From: an uncultured Eubacteriales bacterium
GTDB taxonomy: Bacteria > Bacillota > Clostridia > Christensenellales > Aristaeellaceae
Length of the DNA: 60,013 bases
NCBI GenBank assembly: GCA_902765735.1
Contig: CACXBB010000017.1
Span: 1-60,013 of the forward strand
Direction: 5' to 3'
This document shows, piece by piece, positions 9,041 to 17,400 of this stretch. The notes beneath the pieces were generated by a model that was given only the letters and a program-made list of their open reading frames with translations, made no database searches and had not been told where the DNA came from. Each line of letters starts with the position of its first letter. The first letter of the stretch is position 1. The translations under genes were made by a program, and so were the position numbers.

Positions 9041-9268
9041 TCAGATGATCTCCACAAATACCGGCTTGGGCACCTTCACGGAGGCGGCCTTCACCACGGT
9101 ACGGATGGCCTTGGCGATGCGGCCCTGTTTGCCGATCACCTTGCCCATATCCTCGGGATCGACCCGCAGCTCGATGACGATGCTGTCCTCGGTCTCGACC
9201 TCGCGCACATCCACGGCCTCGGGCTTTTCCACCAGAGACTGGGCGATATATTTCACCAATTCAACCAT
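9041..9268 (-). CDS. khpA: KH-domain RNA-binding protein KhpA
   Basis: 75 residues, full length for KhpA (formerly YlqC). A single KH domain with the GxxG loop as GKVIGKQGR at residues about 41-49. KhpA binds RNA, usually as a heterodimer with KhpB, and affects cell division and elongation in streptococci. It starts two bases after rpsP, as in many Bacillota. The gene order then stops: rimM, trmD and rplS, usual next genes, are replaced by a terminator. Confidence 0.92.
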   Translation of the reverse strand: MVELVKYIAQSLVEKPEAVDVREVETEDSIVIELRVDPEDMGKVIGKQGRIAKAIRTVVKAASVKVPKPVFVEII

Positions 9269-9270
9269 GA

Positions 9271-9510
9271 TTACAGGACTCCGCCCTTCTTCAGCAGGCC
9301 GCGAACGGTATCGGTGGGCTGGGCGCCGACGCCGATCCAGTACTTGGCGCGCTCCGCGTCGATCTTCAGCTCAACGGGCTCGGACACGGGATTGTAGTAG
9401 CCGACCTCCTCGATGAAGCGGCCGTCGCGGGGGTTGCGGCTGTCGGTGACAACCAGGCGATAGAAGGGCTTCTTCTTCATGCCCATTCTCTTCAGACGAA
9501 TCTTGACCAT
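9271..9510 (-). CDS. rpsP: 30S ribosomal protein S16
   Basis: 79 residues, normal for bS16. It begins [10 protein letters not shown] and carries the conserved [21 protein letters not shown] stretch (given in part) and NPxSEP, then [13 protein letters not shown]16 helps assemble the 5' domain of 16S rRNA. Start ATG at 9510 has an AAGGAGG ribosome site. Located between ffh and khpA on one transcript. Confidence 0.97.
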   Translation of the reverse strand: MVKIRLKRMGMKKKPFYRLVVTDSRNPRDGRFIEEVGYYNPVSEPVELKIDAERAKYWIGVGAQPTDTVRGLLKKGGVL

Positions 9511-9578
9511 GTGGATTTCCTCCTTAATGAATGTCGGTTGATTTGTATATATACGGCTTGTTTTGCCAAGTATATCGG

Positions 9579-10925
9579 TTAGAACTTCGGCATTTTGCCG
9601 AAGGGCATGCGCATCTTGCGCTTGCCGCCGCCCATCATGTTCTTCATCATGGAGCGGGCCTGATCGAACTGCTTTAAGAGCAGGTTGACCTCCTGCACCG
9701 TGGTGCCGGAGCCCGCCGCGATGCGGCGCTTGCGGCTGCCGTTCAAGATGTCCGGGTTGCGGCGCTCCATACGGGTCATGGACTGTATGATGGCCTCGTT
9801 CTTCTTCTGGGCCTTGCCGATGGCCTCCTCGTCGATGTCCACGTCCTTGATCTTGCTGCCCACGCCGGGGATCATCTTCAAAAGGTCGGTGATGGACCCC
9901 ATCTTGCTCATCTGCTTGAGCTGCTCCAGATAGTCCTCCAGCGTGAAGGAGTTGGTGCGCATCTTGCGGGTGAGGTCGATGGCCTGCTTCTCGTCGAACT
10001 GCTCCTGGGCCTTGTCGATGAGCGTCAGCACGTCGCCCATGCCGAGTATGCGGCTGGCCATGCGGTCCGGGTGGAAGGGCTCCAGGTCGCTGAGCTTCTC
10101 GCCGATGCCGGAGAACTTGATGGGCTTGCCGGTCACCGCGCGCACCGAGATGGCCGCGCCGCCGCGGGTGTCGCCGTCCAGCTTGGTCAGGATGACGCCG
10201 TCGATGCCCAACTCGTCGTTGAAGGTCTTGGCCACGTTCACGGCGTCCTGACCGGTCATGGCGTCCACCACCAGCAATATTTCCTGGGGCTTGACGGCCT
10301 GGCGGATGTCCCGAAGCTCCTGCATCAGCTTTTCGTCGATGTGCAGACGGCCCGCGGTATCGATGATCACCGGGTCGCGCCCGTAGTAGCGGGCGTACTC
10401 CACGGCCTCCTTCGCGATCTGCACCGGGTCGCCCTGGCCCTTTTCAAAAACCTCGACGCCCACCTGGCCGCCCACCACCTGCAATTGCTTGATGGCCGCC
10501 GGGCGGTACACGTCGCAGGCCACCAGCAGGGGCTTCTTGTTGTCCTTCTTGAACAGGTTGCCCAGCTTGCCGCACATGGTGGTCTTGCCCGCGCCCTGCA
10601 GGCCCGCCATCATGTAGATCGTGGGCGCCTGCGGGGAGTAGGTCAGCCGCGCGTTCTGGCCGCCCATCAGGTTCGTCAGCTCCTCGTTGACGATCTTGAT
10701 GACCTGCTGGCCCGGGGTGAGGCTTCCCATGATGTCCGCGCCCACCGCGCGCTCGGTGACCTTCTTGACGAAGTCCTTCACCACCAGGAAGTTGACGTCC
10801 GCCTCTAAAAGCGCCATGCGCACCTCGCGCATCGCGGTCTTGACATCGGCCTCCGTCAGCTTGCCCTTGCTGTTCAGCTTTTTGAACGCGCCTTGCAGTT
10901 TTTCGGTCAATCCCTCGAATGCCAC
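9579..10925 (-). CDS. ffh: Signal recognition particle protein Ffh
   Basis: 448 residues. Ffh is the SRP54 GTPase that binds signal sequences at the ribosome and docks with FtsY. Order: N domain (1-90), G domain with [10 protein letters not shown]-loop, [10 protein letters not shown], and [10 protein letters not shown], then the Met-rich M domain from about 300 ending in basic [12 protein letters not shown]. All GTPase motifs look intact. It is the second gene after ylxM, whose product is thought to modulate SRP. Confidence 0.97.
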   Translation of the reverse strand: MAFEGLTEKLQGAFKKLNSKGKLTEADVKTAMREVRMALLEADVNFLVVKDFVKKVTERAVGADIMGSLTPGQQVIKIVNEELTNLMGGQNARLTYSPQAPTIYMMAGLQGAGKTTMCGKLGNLFKKDNKKPLLVACDVYRPAAIKQLQVVGGQVGVEVFEKGQGDPVQIAKEAVEYARYYGRDPVIIDTAGRLHIDEKLMQELRDIRQAVKPQEILLVVDAMTGQDAVNVAKTFNDELGIDGVILTKLDGDTRGGAAISVRAVTGKPIKFSGIGEKLSDLEPFHPDRMASRILGMGDVLTLIDKAQEQFDEKQAIDLTRKMRTNSFTLEDYLEQLKQMSKMGSITDLLKMIPGVGSKIKDVDIDEEAIGKAQKKNEAIIQSMTRMERRNPDILNGSRKRRIAAGSGTTVQEVNLLLKQFDQARSMMKNMMGGGKRKMRMPFGKMPKF

Positions 10926-10949
10926 GGCGAATGTCCCTCCCCTGTGCGG

Positions 10950-11303
10950 TTATTTCTCGATCAACTGGTGAAGCGTCGCAATGGCCTCGTCGAGCGCCCG
11001 CCTGTCCTCCGGGCCGGCGTGGACGCGCTTCAACGCCTCCACGCACCGCTCCGCCGCCGCGCTCACGGCGCGATAGCGGGCCACCAGGCCCAGCTTCTTC
11101 TCGTAATCGTTGAGCTGCCGCTTCGACTTGGCGATGGCGTCGAACACCCCCTGCCGGGTGATGTCCATCTGGTCCGCGATCTCCTGCTGGGACAGGTCCT
11201 CGTCGCAGTACAGCCGCATCAGCTCCTGCCGGTGCGCGGTCAGCAGCGGTCCGTAGAAATCCAGCAGATAGCTCAGCTCCACCCGCGCCTCCATGTCCGC
11301 CAT
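10950..11303 (-). CDS. ylxM: YlxM-family putative DNA/RNA-binding protein
   Basis: 117 residues from the ATG at 11303; GGGAGG lies directly upstream of this ATG, while an earlier in-frame TTG at 11318 would place that ribosome site inside the gene. A helix-turn-helix is visible in SQQEIADQMDITRQGVFDAI, and YLLDFYGPLLTAHRQ is the family signature. YlxM is encoded just before ffh in many Bacillota and has been linked to SRP function. A promoter with a 17-base spacer lies 40 bases upstream, so this is the first gene of the operon. Confidence 0.9.
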   Translation of the reverse strand: MADMEARVELSYLLDFYGPLLTAHRQELMRLYCDEDLSQQEIADQMDITRQGVFDAIAKSKRQLNDYEKKLGLVARYRAVSAAAERCVEALKRVHAGPEDRRALDEAIATLHQLIEK

Positions 11304-11342
11304 ACGCGCCTCCCGCAAGTTGTTTTACATGACAACTCGTAT

Positions 11343-11371
11343 ATTATAGCGCAACGCGGCCGCGATGTCAA
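11343..11371 (-). promoter_or_regulatory. Promoter of the ylxM-ffh-rpsP-khpA operon
   Basis: Minus-strand TTGACA (11366-11371), 17 bases, TATAAT (11343-11348). Both hexamers match consensus. Confidence 0.85.
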
Positions 11372-11438
11372 GCATTTTTGATTGACGTCATAAAGGATTA
11401 ACGTGAGTGACGCAGGCTCCTGAAAGAAGTCGTCCCCC

Positions 11439-12332
11439 TCACATAAACCGTATGTCCGCGATCCTGGCGATGGTCATGCGCAGCTGTTTCTCATAGCCAT
11501 CGGTGCGCTCGATGAACGTCGAGCCGACCTGCCACAGGCTGAAGGCGGCCAGGTTGCTCAATACGGTCTCCACGGTATTCACATGGCGCGGGCCGTTCAT
11601 CTTGATCCAGGTCTCCAGGGCCACGATGCTCACGCACAGCAGTATGATCAGCCGCAGATACCGGCGCTCCAGGTAGTGGCTGACGTGCCGCGTCTCGTCC
11701 TCGTAGTGCTCCCGGAAGATGTCGCGCATGGTCTCCTGCATGGGCTCGGACACCTCGCCCAGCCCGTGGACCACGAGCATCAGCGGCCGGGGACTGCGCT
11801 GGTTGGCCAGGAAGCGGTCCACGGAGGCGGAGATATTCGGGCTGAGCTCCAGGTGGGGGCCGATGACCAGCGGGTCAAACCACTTGCCGGTGTCGTCCAG
11901 CTTCAGGTCCAGCGACACCGGCTCGGAATTGCAGATGCGCCGCCAGTTTTTTTCGTTGCGCGTCATTTGCAGGATGGTGTAGATCAGCATGAACGTCAGC
12001 AGGGCGGGGGTCGCCCGGAAGGAATGCACGCCCTTCTTGGCTCTGCCCAGCGCCATCAACGCGAGCATCACAAGAAAGATGACGTTCTCCAGGCGAAAGA
12101 GTATGCGGATGCAGCTTTCCTTCCGGTAGAGCAGCCGCGAAAGCAGGCCGGCGAACAAATCGATCATGATCTCCAGAAAGGCGTAGAGGAAGTTGACGTT
12201 CTTGATTTCCTGCTGGATCTCCGGGTCATTCATGGGTATGACGACAACGGCCAGCAGCAGCACCATCTCGATGACGGCGATGACGATGAGCGTCGTGCCG
12301 ATCCAGCGCAATGTATTGTGGTAAATACTCAT
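11439..12332 (-). CDS. Multi-pass membrane protein, function unknown
   Basis: 297 residues. About five hydrophobic segments: residues 10-33, 48-65, 82-98, 105-120 and 217-234. A roughly 95-residue soluble stretch (about 125-215) separates the last one and contains LVVHGLGEVSEPM. I recognise no family. It starts 36 bases after the stop of the alpha/beta hydrolase gene on the same strand, so the two may share a transcript. A role in membrane transport or sensing cannot be told from sequence. Confidence 0.75.
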   Translation of the reverse strand: MSIYHNTLRWIGTTLIVIAVIEMVLLLAVVVIPMNDPEIQQEIKNVNFLYAFLEIMIDLFAGLLSRLLYRKESCIRILFRLENVIFLVMLALMALGRAKKGVHSFRATPALLTFMLIYTILQMTRNEKNWRRICNSEPVSLDLKLDDTGKWFDPLVIGPHLELSPNISASVDRFLANQRSPRPLMLVVHGLGEVSEPMQETMRDIFREHYEDETRHVSHYLERRYLRLIILLCVSIVALETWIKMNGPRHVNTVETVLSNLAAFSLWQVGSTFIERTDGYEKQLRMTIARIADIRFM

Positions 12333-12368
12333 CTCGGGCTTTTGTCCTTTCGGTTTGTTCTGCGGTAC

Positions 12369-13052
12369 TCAGTAGCCGTTTTTCCTGAAGAAGCGCATCA
12401 GCATGCCGCCGATGATATCGCTGTCCACGATGTAGGTCTCGTGCTCCTCCCCCTCGAGGATCTCAAGCTCGGCGTTGGGCAGGGCGTCGGCGATGCGCCG
12501 GGTCTCCTCCTCTTTGATGAGGTCGTCGCTGCCCGCCGTGACCAGCACGGGGATGTCGATGGCGGCCAGCGCGCCGGGGTCGATGTCCGGCTCGGTCAGC
12601 ATGAGGGTCATAAGCGGCGAGGGTTCCTCCCGCGAAAGCGCCTCCCGGAACGCATCGGTCAGGCCGTCGGGGCTGAGGTTCACGCCGCTGACGGCCAGCA
12701 GGCTCAGCGCCCCGGGGTGTTCAAGCGCCAGCAGCAGGCCCACGATGCCGCCGTCGCTGAAGCCGTACAGGGCCGGTCTGTCGAGCCCCAGCGCGGCGAT
12801 GAACTGACGGATGTCCTCCGCCATGTCCGCGTAGTGGTATGCCTCCAGCGGCGCGTTGGCCCCCTGGCCCCGGGAGTCGGGGGCGTAGACCCGGTATCCT
12901 GCGGCCGCGAGCTGTTCCATCGCCACCGAGAAGATGGCGTGAGACTCGCCGTTGCCGTGGAGGAGTATCACCGGCCTGCCGCGCCCGGCGGCCGCGTAGT
13001 GCAGGCTGACGCCGTTGACCCTGATGGTGTTGTGCTGCGCAGTATCCCTCAT
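12369..13052 (-). CDS. Alpha/beta hydrolase
   Basis: 227 residues from ATG 13052. A longer frame reaching a GTG at 13127 is ruled out because a good promoter -10 box lies at 13098-13103, inside that extension. Motifs: oxyanion region VILLHGNGESH, nucleophile elbow YGFSDGGIVG (Ser in G-x-S-x-G variant F-S-D-G-G), and an acid/His end with VTAGSDDLIKEEE and EEHETYIVD. Probably a cytosolic esterase or similar enzyme; the substrate is unknown. Divergent from cbiB. Confidence 0.87.
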   Translation of the reverse strand: MRDTAQHNTIRVNGVSLHYAAAGRGRPVILLHGNGESHAIFSVAMEQLAAAGYRVYAPDSRGQGANAPLEAYHYADMAEDIRQFIAALGLDRPALYGFSDGGIVGLLLALEHPGALSLLAVSGVNLSPDGLTDAFREALSREEPSPLMTLMLTEPDIDPGALAAIDIPVLVTAGSDDLIKEEETRRIADALPNAELEILEGEEHETYIVDSDIIGGMLMRFFRKNGY

Positions 13053-13097
13053 GCCCGATTCATCTCCGATCAATCGCCTCTTGCCAAAATCACCCCC

Positions 13098-13126
13098 ATT
13101 ATAGCACACAGGGGTTTTCCCGTCCA
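13098..13126 (-). promoter_or_regulatory. Promoter of the hydrolase gene
   Basis: Minus-strand TGGACG (13121-13126), 17 bases, TATAAT (13098-13103). It decides the hydrolase start in favour of 13052. Confidence 0.65.
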
Positions 13127-13161
13127 CAGCTTTTTCGGCATTTCGGAACGGGGCAAAACGG

Positions 13162-13191
13162 TTGACATTTGACGGGAAGCGATACTATAAT
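13162..13191 (+). promoter_or_regulatory. Promoter of cbiB
   Basis: TTGACA (13162-13167), 18 bases, TATAAT (13186-13191). Transcription would start near 13198, leaving a leader of under 20 bases and no room for a cobalamin riboswitch. Confidence 0.8.
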
Positions 13192-13214
13192 GAATTGATA
13201 TTCAACCATGAGGG

Positions 13215-14177
13215 GTGGTCGCTACGCCCGCACACATCCTGGCGCTGCTGGTCGGCGCGCTCATCGACCTGCTGATCGGCGATCCGGAGTGGTTCTACCA
13301 CCCGGTGCGGCTGATCGGAAAGTACATAGCCTTCGCGGAACGCGCCGCGAAGCGGGACCACCCGCCGTCGAAGGTGCTGCGGCGGCGGGCGGTGTTCGTG
13401 GCCTGCTCCACGGTGCTGCTCACGGCGGCAGCGACCTGGGGCCTGCTTGCGCTGCTGGGGCTGATGGGCTTCTGGCCGCGGTTCATCGGGATGTGCCTGA
13501 TATCGTGGATGTGCCTGTCCGCCCGGAGCCTGGCCGACGAGGCCGAGGGCGTGCGCCGCGCGCTGGCGGAATCCCTCGAGGCGGGCCGCGCGCGCGTGGG
13601 GCGCATCGTGGGGCGGGACACCGCCAGGCTGTCGCGGGACGAGATCATCCGCGCCACCATCGAAACCGTGGCGGAAAACCTGTCCGACGGGGTCATCTCC
13701 CCCATGCTGTGGCTGGCGCTGGGCGGCCCGGTGCTGGGCATGGCCTTCAAGGCGGCCAGTACGCTGGACAGCATGATCGGCTACATGGACGAGAGGTACC
13801 GGGACGTGGGCTGGTTCGCCGCGAAGGCCGACGACGTATGGAACTACGTCTCCGCCCGCGTGACGGCGCTATTGATGTGCCTGTGCGCCTTCCCGCTGGG
13901 GCTCGACGGCAGGGGCGCCTTCCGCATCGTGGCGCGGGACCACAATAACCACCTCTCCCCCAACTGCGCCTGGCCCGAGTCCGCCGCGGCGGGCGCCCTG
14001 GGCGTGCAGTTGGGCGGCGACCACGAATACTTCGGCAAGACGGTGCACAAGCCCACCATCGGCAACGACACCCGTCCGCCGGAGGGCCGGGACATCACCC
14101 GCACCAACGCGCTGATGTTCGCCTCGGCGGGGCTCATGCTGGCGATCATCGCCGGCGTCGCGGCGATTATTGGATAG
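13215..14177 (+). CDS. cbiB: Adenosylcobinamide-phosphate synthase
   Basis: 320 residues, an integral membrane enzyme that attaches aminopropanol phosphate to adenosylcobyric acid late in cobalamin synthesis. Family signatures: LIDLLIGDPEWFYHPVRLIG at the N-terminus, TIETVAENLSDGVISP, LGGPVLGMAFKAASTLDSM and HNNHLSPNCAWPESA. The start used is GTG at 13215, preceded closely by GAGGGG; no ATG is available nearby. No other cobalamin genes lie in the window, so it is a detached member of the pathway or serves salvage. Confidence 0.93.
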   Translation: MVATPAHILALLVGALIDLLIGDPEWFYHPVRLIGKYIAFAERAAKRDHPPSKVLRRRAVFVACSTVLLTAAATWGLLALLGLMGFWPRFIGMCLISWMCLSARSLADEAEGVRRALAESLEAGRARVGRIVGRDTARLSRDEIIRATIETVAENLSDGVISPMLWLALGGPVLGMAFKAASTLDSMIGYMDERYRDVGWFAAKADDVWNYVSARVTALLMCLCAFPLGLDGRGAFRIVARDHNNHLSPNCAWPESAAAGALGVQLGGDHEYFGKTVHKPTIGNDTRPPEGRDITRTNALMFASAGLMLAIIAGVAAIIG

Positions 14178-14185
14178 AGATATGA

Positions 14186-14391
14186 CAATGGGGCTGTCTC
14201 AAAACGCATATAGATACATGAGACATGCGTAGGGGCGCCGATGCGGCGCCCGCCGGGGTACGAAACGCAACACCTCATCCGGCGCTACGCGCCACCTTCC
14301 CCTCAAGGGGAAGGCTTGGGCGGGCGGCGCATCGCCGCCCCTACAGCATGCATACGCTTGTATGATTATGCGTTTTGAGACAGCCCCATTG
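14186..14391. repeat. 206-base palindromic element with 25-base perfect terminal inverted repeats
   Basis: The ends 14186-14210 and 14367-14391 are perfect inverted copies beginning CAATGGGGCTGTCTCAAAAC. Inside are two TAGGGGCG-type palindromes (about 14232-14256 and 14318-14342, opposite orientation) and one CCACCTTCCCC-type hairpin unit (14272-14316). It contains no gene. It fills the space between the convergent cbiB and the large wall-protein gene and may also act as a two-way terminator. Possibly a MITE-like or composite repeat. Confidence 0.8.
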
Positions 14392-14403
14392 TTGTGGGTT
14401 CAC

Positions 14404-17400
14404 TCACAGTCCACGGGAGATCCAGTCCAGGGTGCTCATATCGACGATCGCCCCGGGGTCCGCGGGATCGATGACGGGCAGGCCGGCATCGTACTGTTCA
14501 TTGGCGCGGCTCTGGAACTCGGCCACGGCCTGGAGCGTGACGGAATCCAGCACGCCCTGCTCCGGCTCGCCGCCCATGACGCCCAGGGTGTACAGCCGCC
14601 GCTGCAGGCGCTGTATGATCTCCGGGTCGGTCTCGGCGCTGACGGGCCCGTCGTAGGACTGTGCCGCGGTGGGCTCCGGTACCTCGGGCTCCGGCTCCGG
14701 CGTGGGGGCCTCGGTGGGCTCCGGCGTGGGCGCGGGGATGCCGAAGCGGGCGGTGCCCCACTGGATGTCCTCCTCACCGCCGTACATGGGCATCGCGCCC
14801 ACGTAGATCGTGTAGATGCCCGCAGGCAGGCTGCCCGCGGAGACGGTGCGGCTGGTGTCGGTGGTGGTGCCCAGGTTCTGGCGCTCGCCGGCCTGGTTCT
14901 CCACGTACACGGTGTAGCTGGCCACCTGGCCCTCGGCGCCCCAGCTGATGATGATGGTGTTGTCCGTCATATACTGCACGCCGTCCTGCTGGTAGCCGGA
15001 GCCGCCGACGGTCACCGACGGGGCGCTGATGGCGGCCACCTCGGGCATGGGCGTCGGTTCGGGCGTGGGCTCGGGGGTGGGGGCTTCGGTCGGCTCGGGC
15101 GTCGGTTCGGGCGTGGCCGGGGCGGGCACCATGAACTGCCCGCGGCTCCACACCACGTCCTCGCCGCCGCCGTTGACCGGGATCGCGCCCACGGCGATGG
15201 TGTACGCCACGCCAGGCCGCATCCTGTCGGCGGGCACGCTGACCTCGGTCTGCTGGATGCCCGACTGGCTGGTGATGATGTTGCCGTCGGCGTCGTTGAT
15301 CTGCACGTTGTAGCCCTGCACGCCGCCCTCGGCGCTCCAGCTGATGGTGAAGGCGTCGCCGTCGATGATCACCAGGCCGTCCTCGGCGGGCTGGCCGGCC
15401 ACCTCGATGTGGGGCGCGGACACGCTGCCCACGGTGGGCAGGGGCTCGGGGGTGGGCGCTTCGGTGGGCTCGGGGGTGGCCTGGACTGGCTGCACGAACT
15501 TCGCCGTGCGCCAGACGATATCGTCGTCGCCGCCGCCCTCGGGGATCGCGCCGATGGTGACGGTATACACCTCGCCGGGGTTCATGCGGGAGGCGTCCAC
15601 CTTGAAGCTGGTGTTGTCGGTGCGCTCGGCGGTGATGATGCCGTTGCCGGCGCTGTCGGACACGTAGACGTTGTAGCTCTGCGCCACGCCCTCCACGTCC
15701 CAGCTGACGACGAAGCTGTCCTCGCCCACCTCCACCGGGCCGTCGGACGCGCCGCGGCCGTCCACGGTGATGTTCACCGACTGGATGTTCGCCGCGAAGG
15801 GGATGTCGCCCTCCCCGTCCGCCCCGTCGCCGTCGCCGTCGCCCTCCCCGGGCTCGTTGAAGGGATCGTCGGGGTTCTCGGGGCCGGCACCGTTTTCGTC
15901 GGCGCTGACGGTGATGTCGTCGATGCTCATGCGCAGCTCATGGTCGGAGCAGTACTCCAGCATCTGCCGGGTGCCGTTGTCCACGATGCCGGTGACCTCC
16001 AGGTTCATGATGCCCTCGCGGTTGATCCAGTTCTGGAAGTCCACCACGGCCTTGGCGGTGACGCCGTCGTACTCGCCGGTGGCGTGATCCGAGGACAGCG
16101 CGCCGATCTCGATCAGCATCCGCTGCACATAGCGTATGGATTCCGCCTCGGAGCTGCCGTCCACGGTGATCTCCGCGTTCTCGCCGACCTCCCCGTCCGG
16201 TTCGCCGGACGCCGGGGCCTCGGTGGGCTCCGCCGTGGGTTCGGCGGTGGGCTCGGCGGCGGGGGCCTCGGTGGGCTCCGCCGTGGGCTCGGCGGGGGGT
16301 TCGGCGGCGGGGGCCTCGGTGGGCTCCGCCGTGGGCTCGGCCGTCGGCTCGGCGGCGGGCGCCTCGGTGGGTTCCGCCGTGGGCTCGGCCGTCGGCTCGG
16401 CGGGGGGCGCCTCGGTGACCTCGGGGGCGTCCGCGGACCCGTCGGCCATCATCTCATGGTCGGAGTAATACTCCAGCTCGCGGCGGGTCAGGTCGTCCAC
16501 CACGCCGGTCACCGGCAGGTTGCCGCCGTGGGCGTTGATGTACTTCTGGAAGGCCAGCACCGCCCGGGTGGTGGCGCCGCCGTACACGCCGTCAATGCCG
16601 TTGGCGTCCATCAGGCCGACATCCGCCAGTAGCTTCTGAACGCGCCGGATGGATTCGGGCCGGGAATCCTTGTTGATGGTGATCTCCACGTTCTCGTTGA
16701 TCTCGTCCCCCTCGCCGGGCACGCGGGTGACCTCGGCGGCGGGCCGCAGGCCCTTGTCCTGGCAGTATTTCAGGTAGGCGCGGGTCAGCGCGTCGGCCTC
16801 GCCGTTCATGGGCAGGGTCTGCTCGTTGCGCTGCTGGTTGACCCACTGCTGGAAGGTCTGCACCGCCAGGGTGGTGGACCCGCCGTAGACGCCGTCGTCC
16901 GCGCCCTCGGGCAGCATGCCGATGGCGATCAGCCTGCGCTGCACGCTGCGCACGGCCTCGGCGGAGGAGCCCGGCCCGATGGGGTTGGGATCGCTGTCCG
17001 GGTCGTACTGCACCGGGGCGGCGGTGGGAACCGCGGTGGGCGCCGCGGTGGGCTCGGCGGTGGCGGTTTGGATATCGCGCCACTCGTCCACGTAGTGGTC
17101 CAGGAAGGCCATGCTCAGCGCGTCCATGCGCCCGGTGACCTCCAGCACGTCGTAGCCCTGGAGCTGGTTGACCCGGGTCTGGAACCGCTTCACGGCGGAC
17201 TGGGTGGTGGCGTCATATTTTCCGTTGTCCGCGCCCTCGGGCAGCACGCCCAGCAGGATCAGCTCCCGCTGCATGGCGCGGATCTTCTTGGCGGAGGAGT
17301 CGCCGTCCACGGCGTCGGCGTCCGAAGCGGCGGTCACCTGGGGCTTCGGCGTGGCGGTGGGCTTGACGGCGTCCACCTGATACAGCCACTGCTGGGTCTT

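Noticed and set aside
13162-13215. Cobalamin riboswitch in front of cbiB
   Set aside because: The leader is far too short and no B12-box is seen.
14186-14391. Insertion sequence
   Set aside because: Perfect inverted ends but only 206 bases and no transposase frame.
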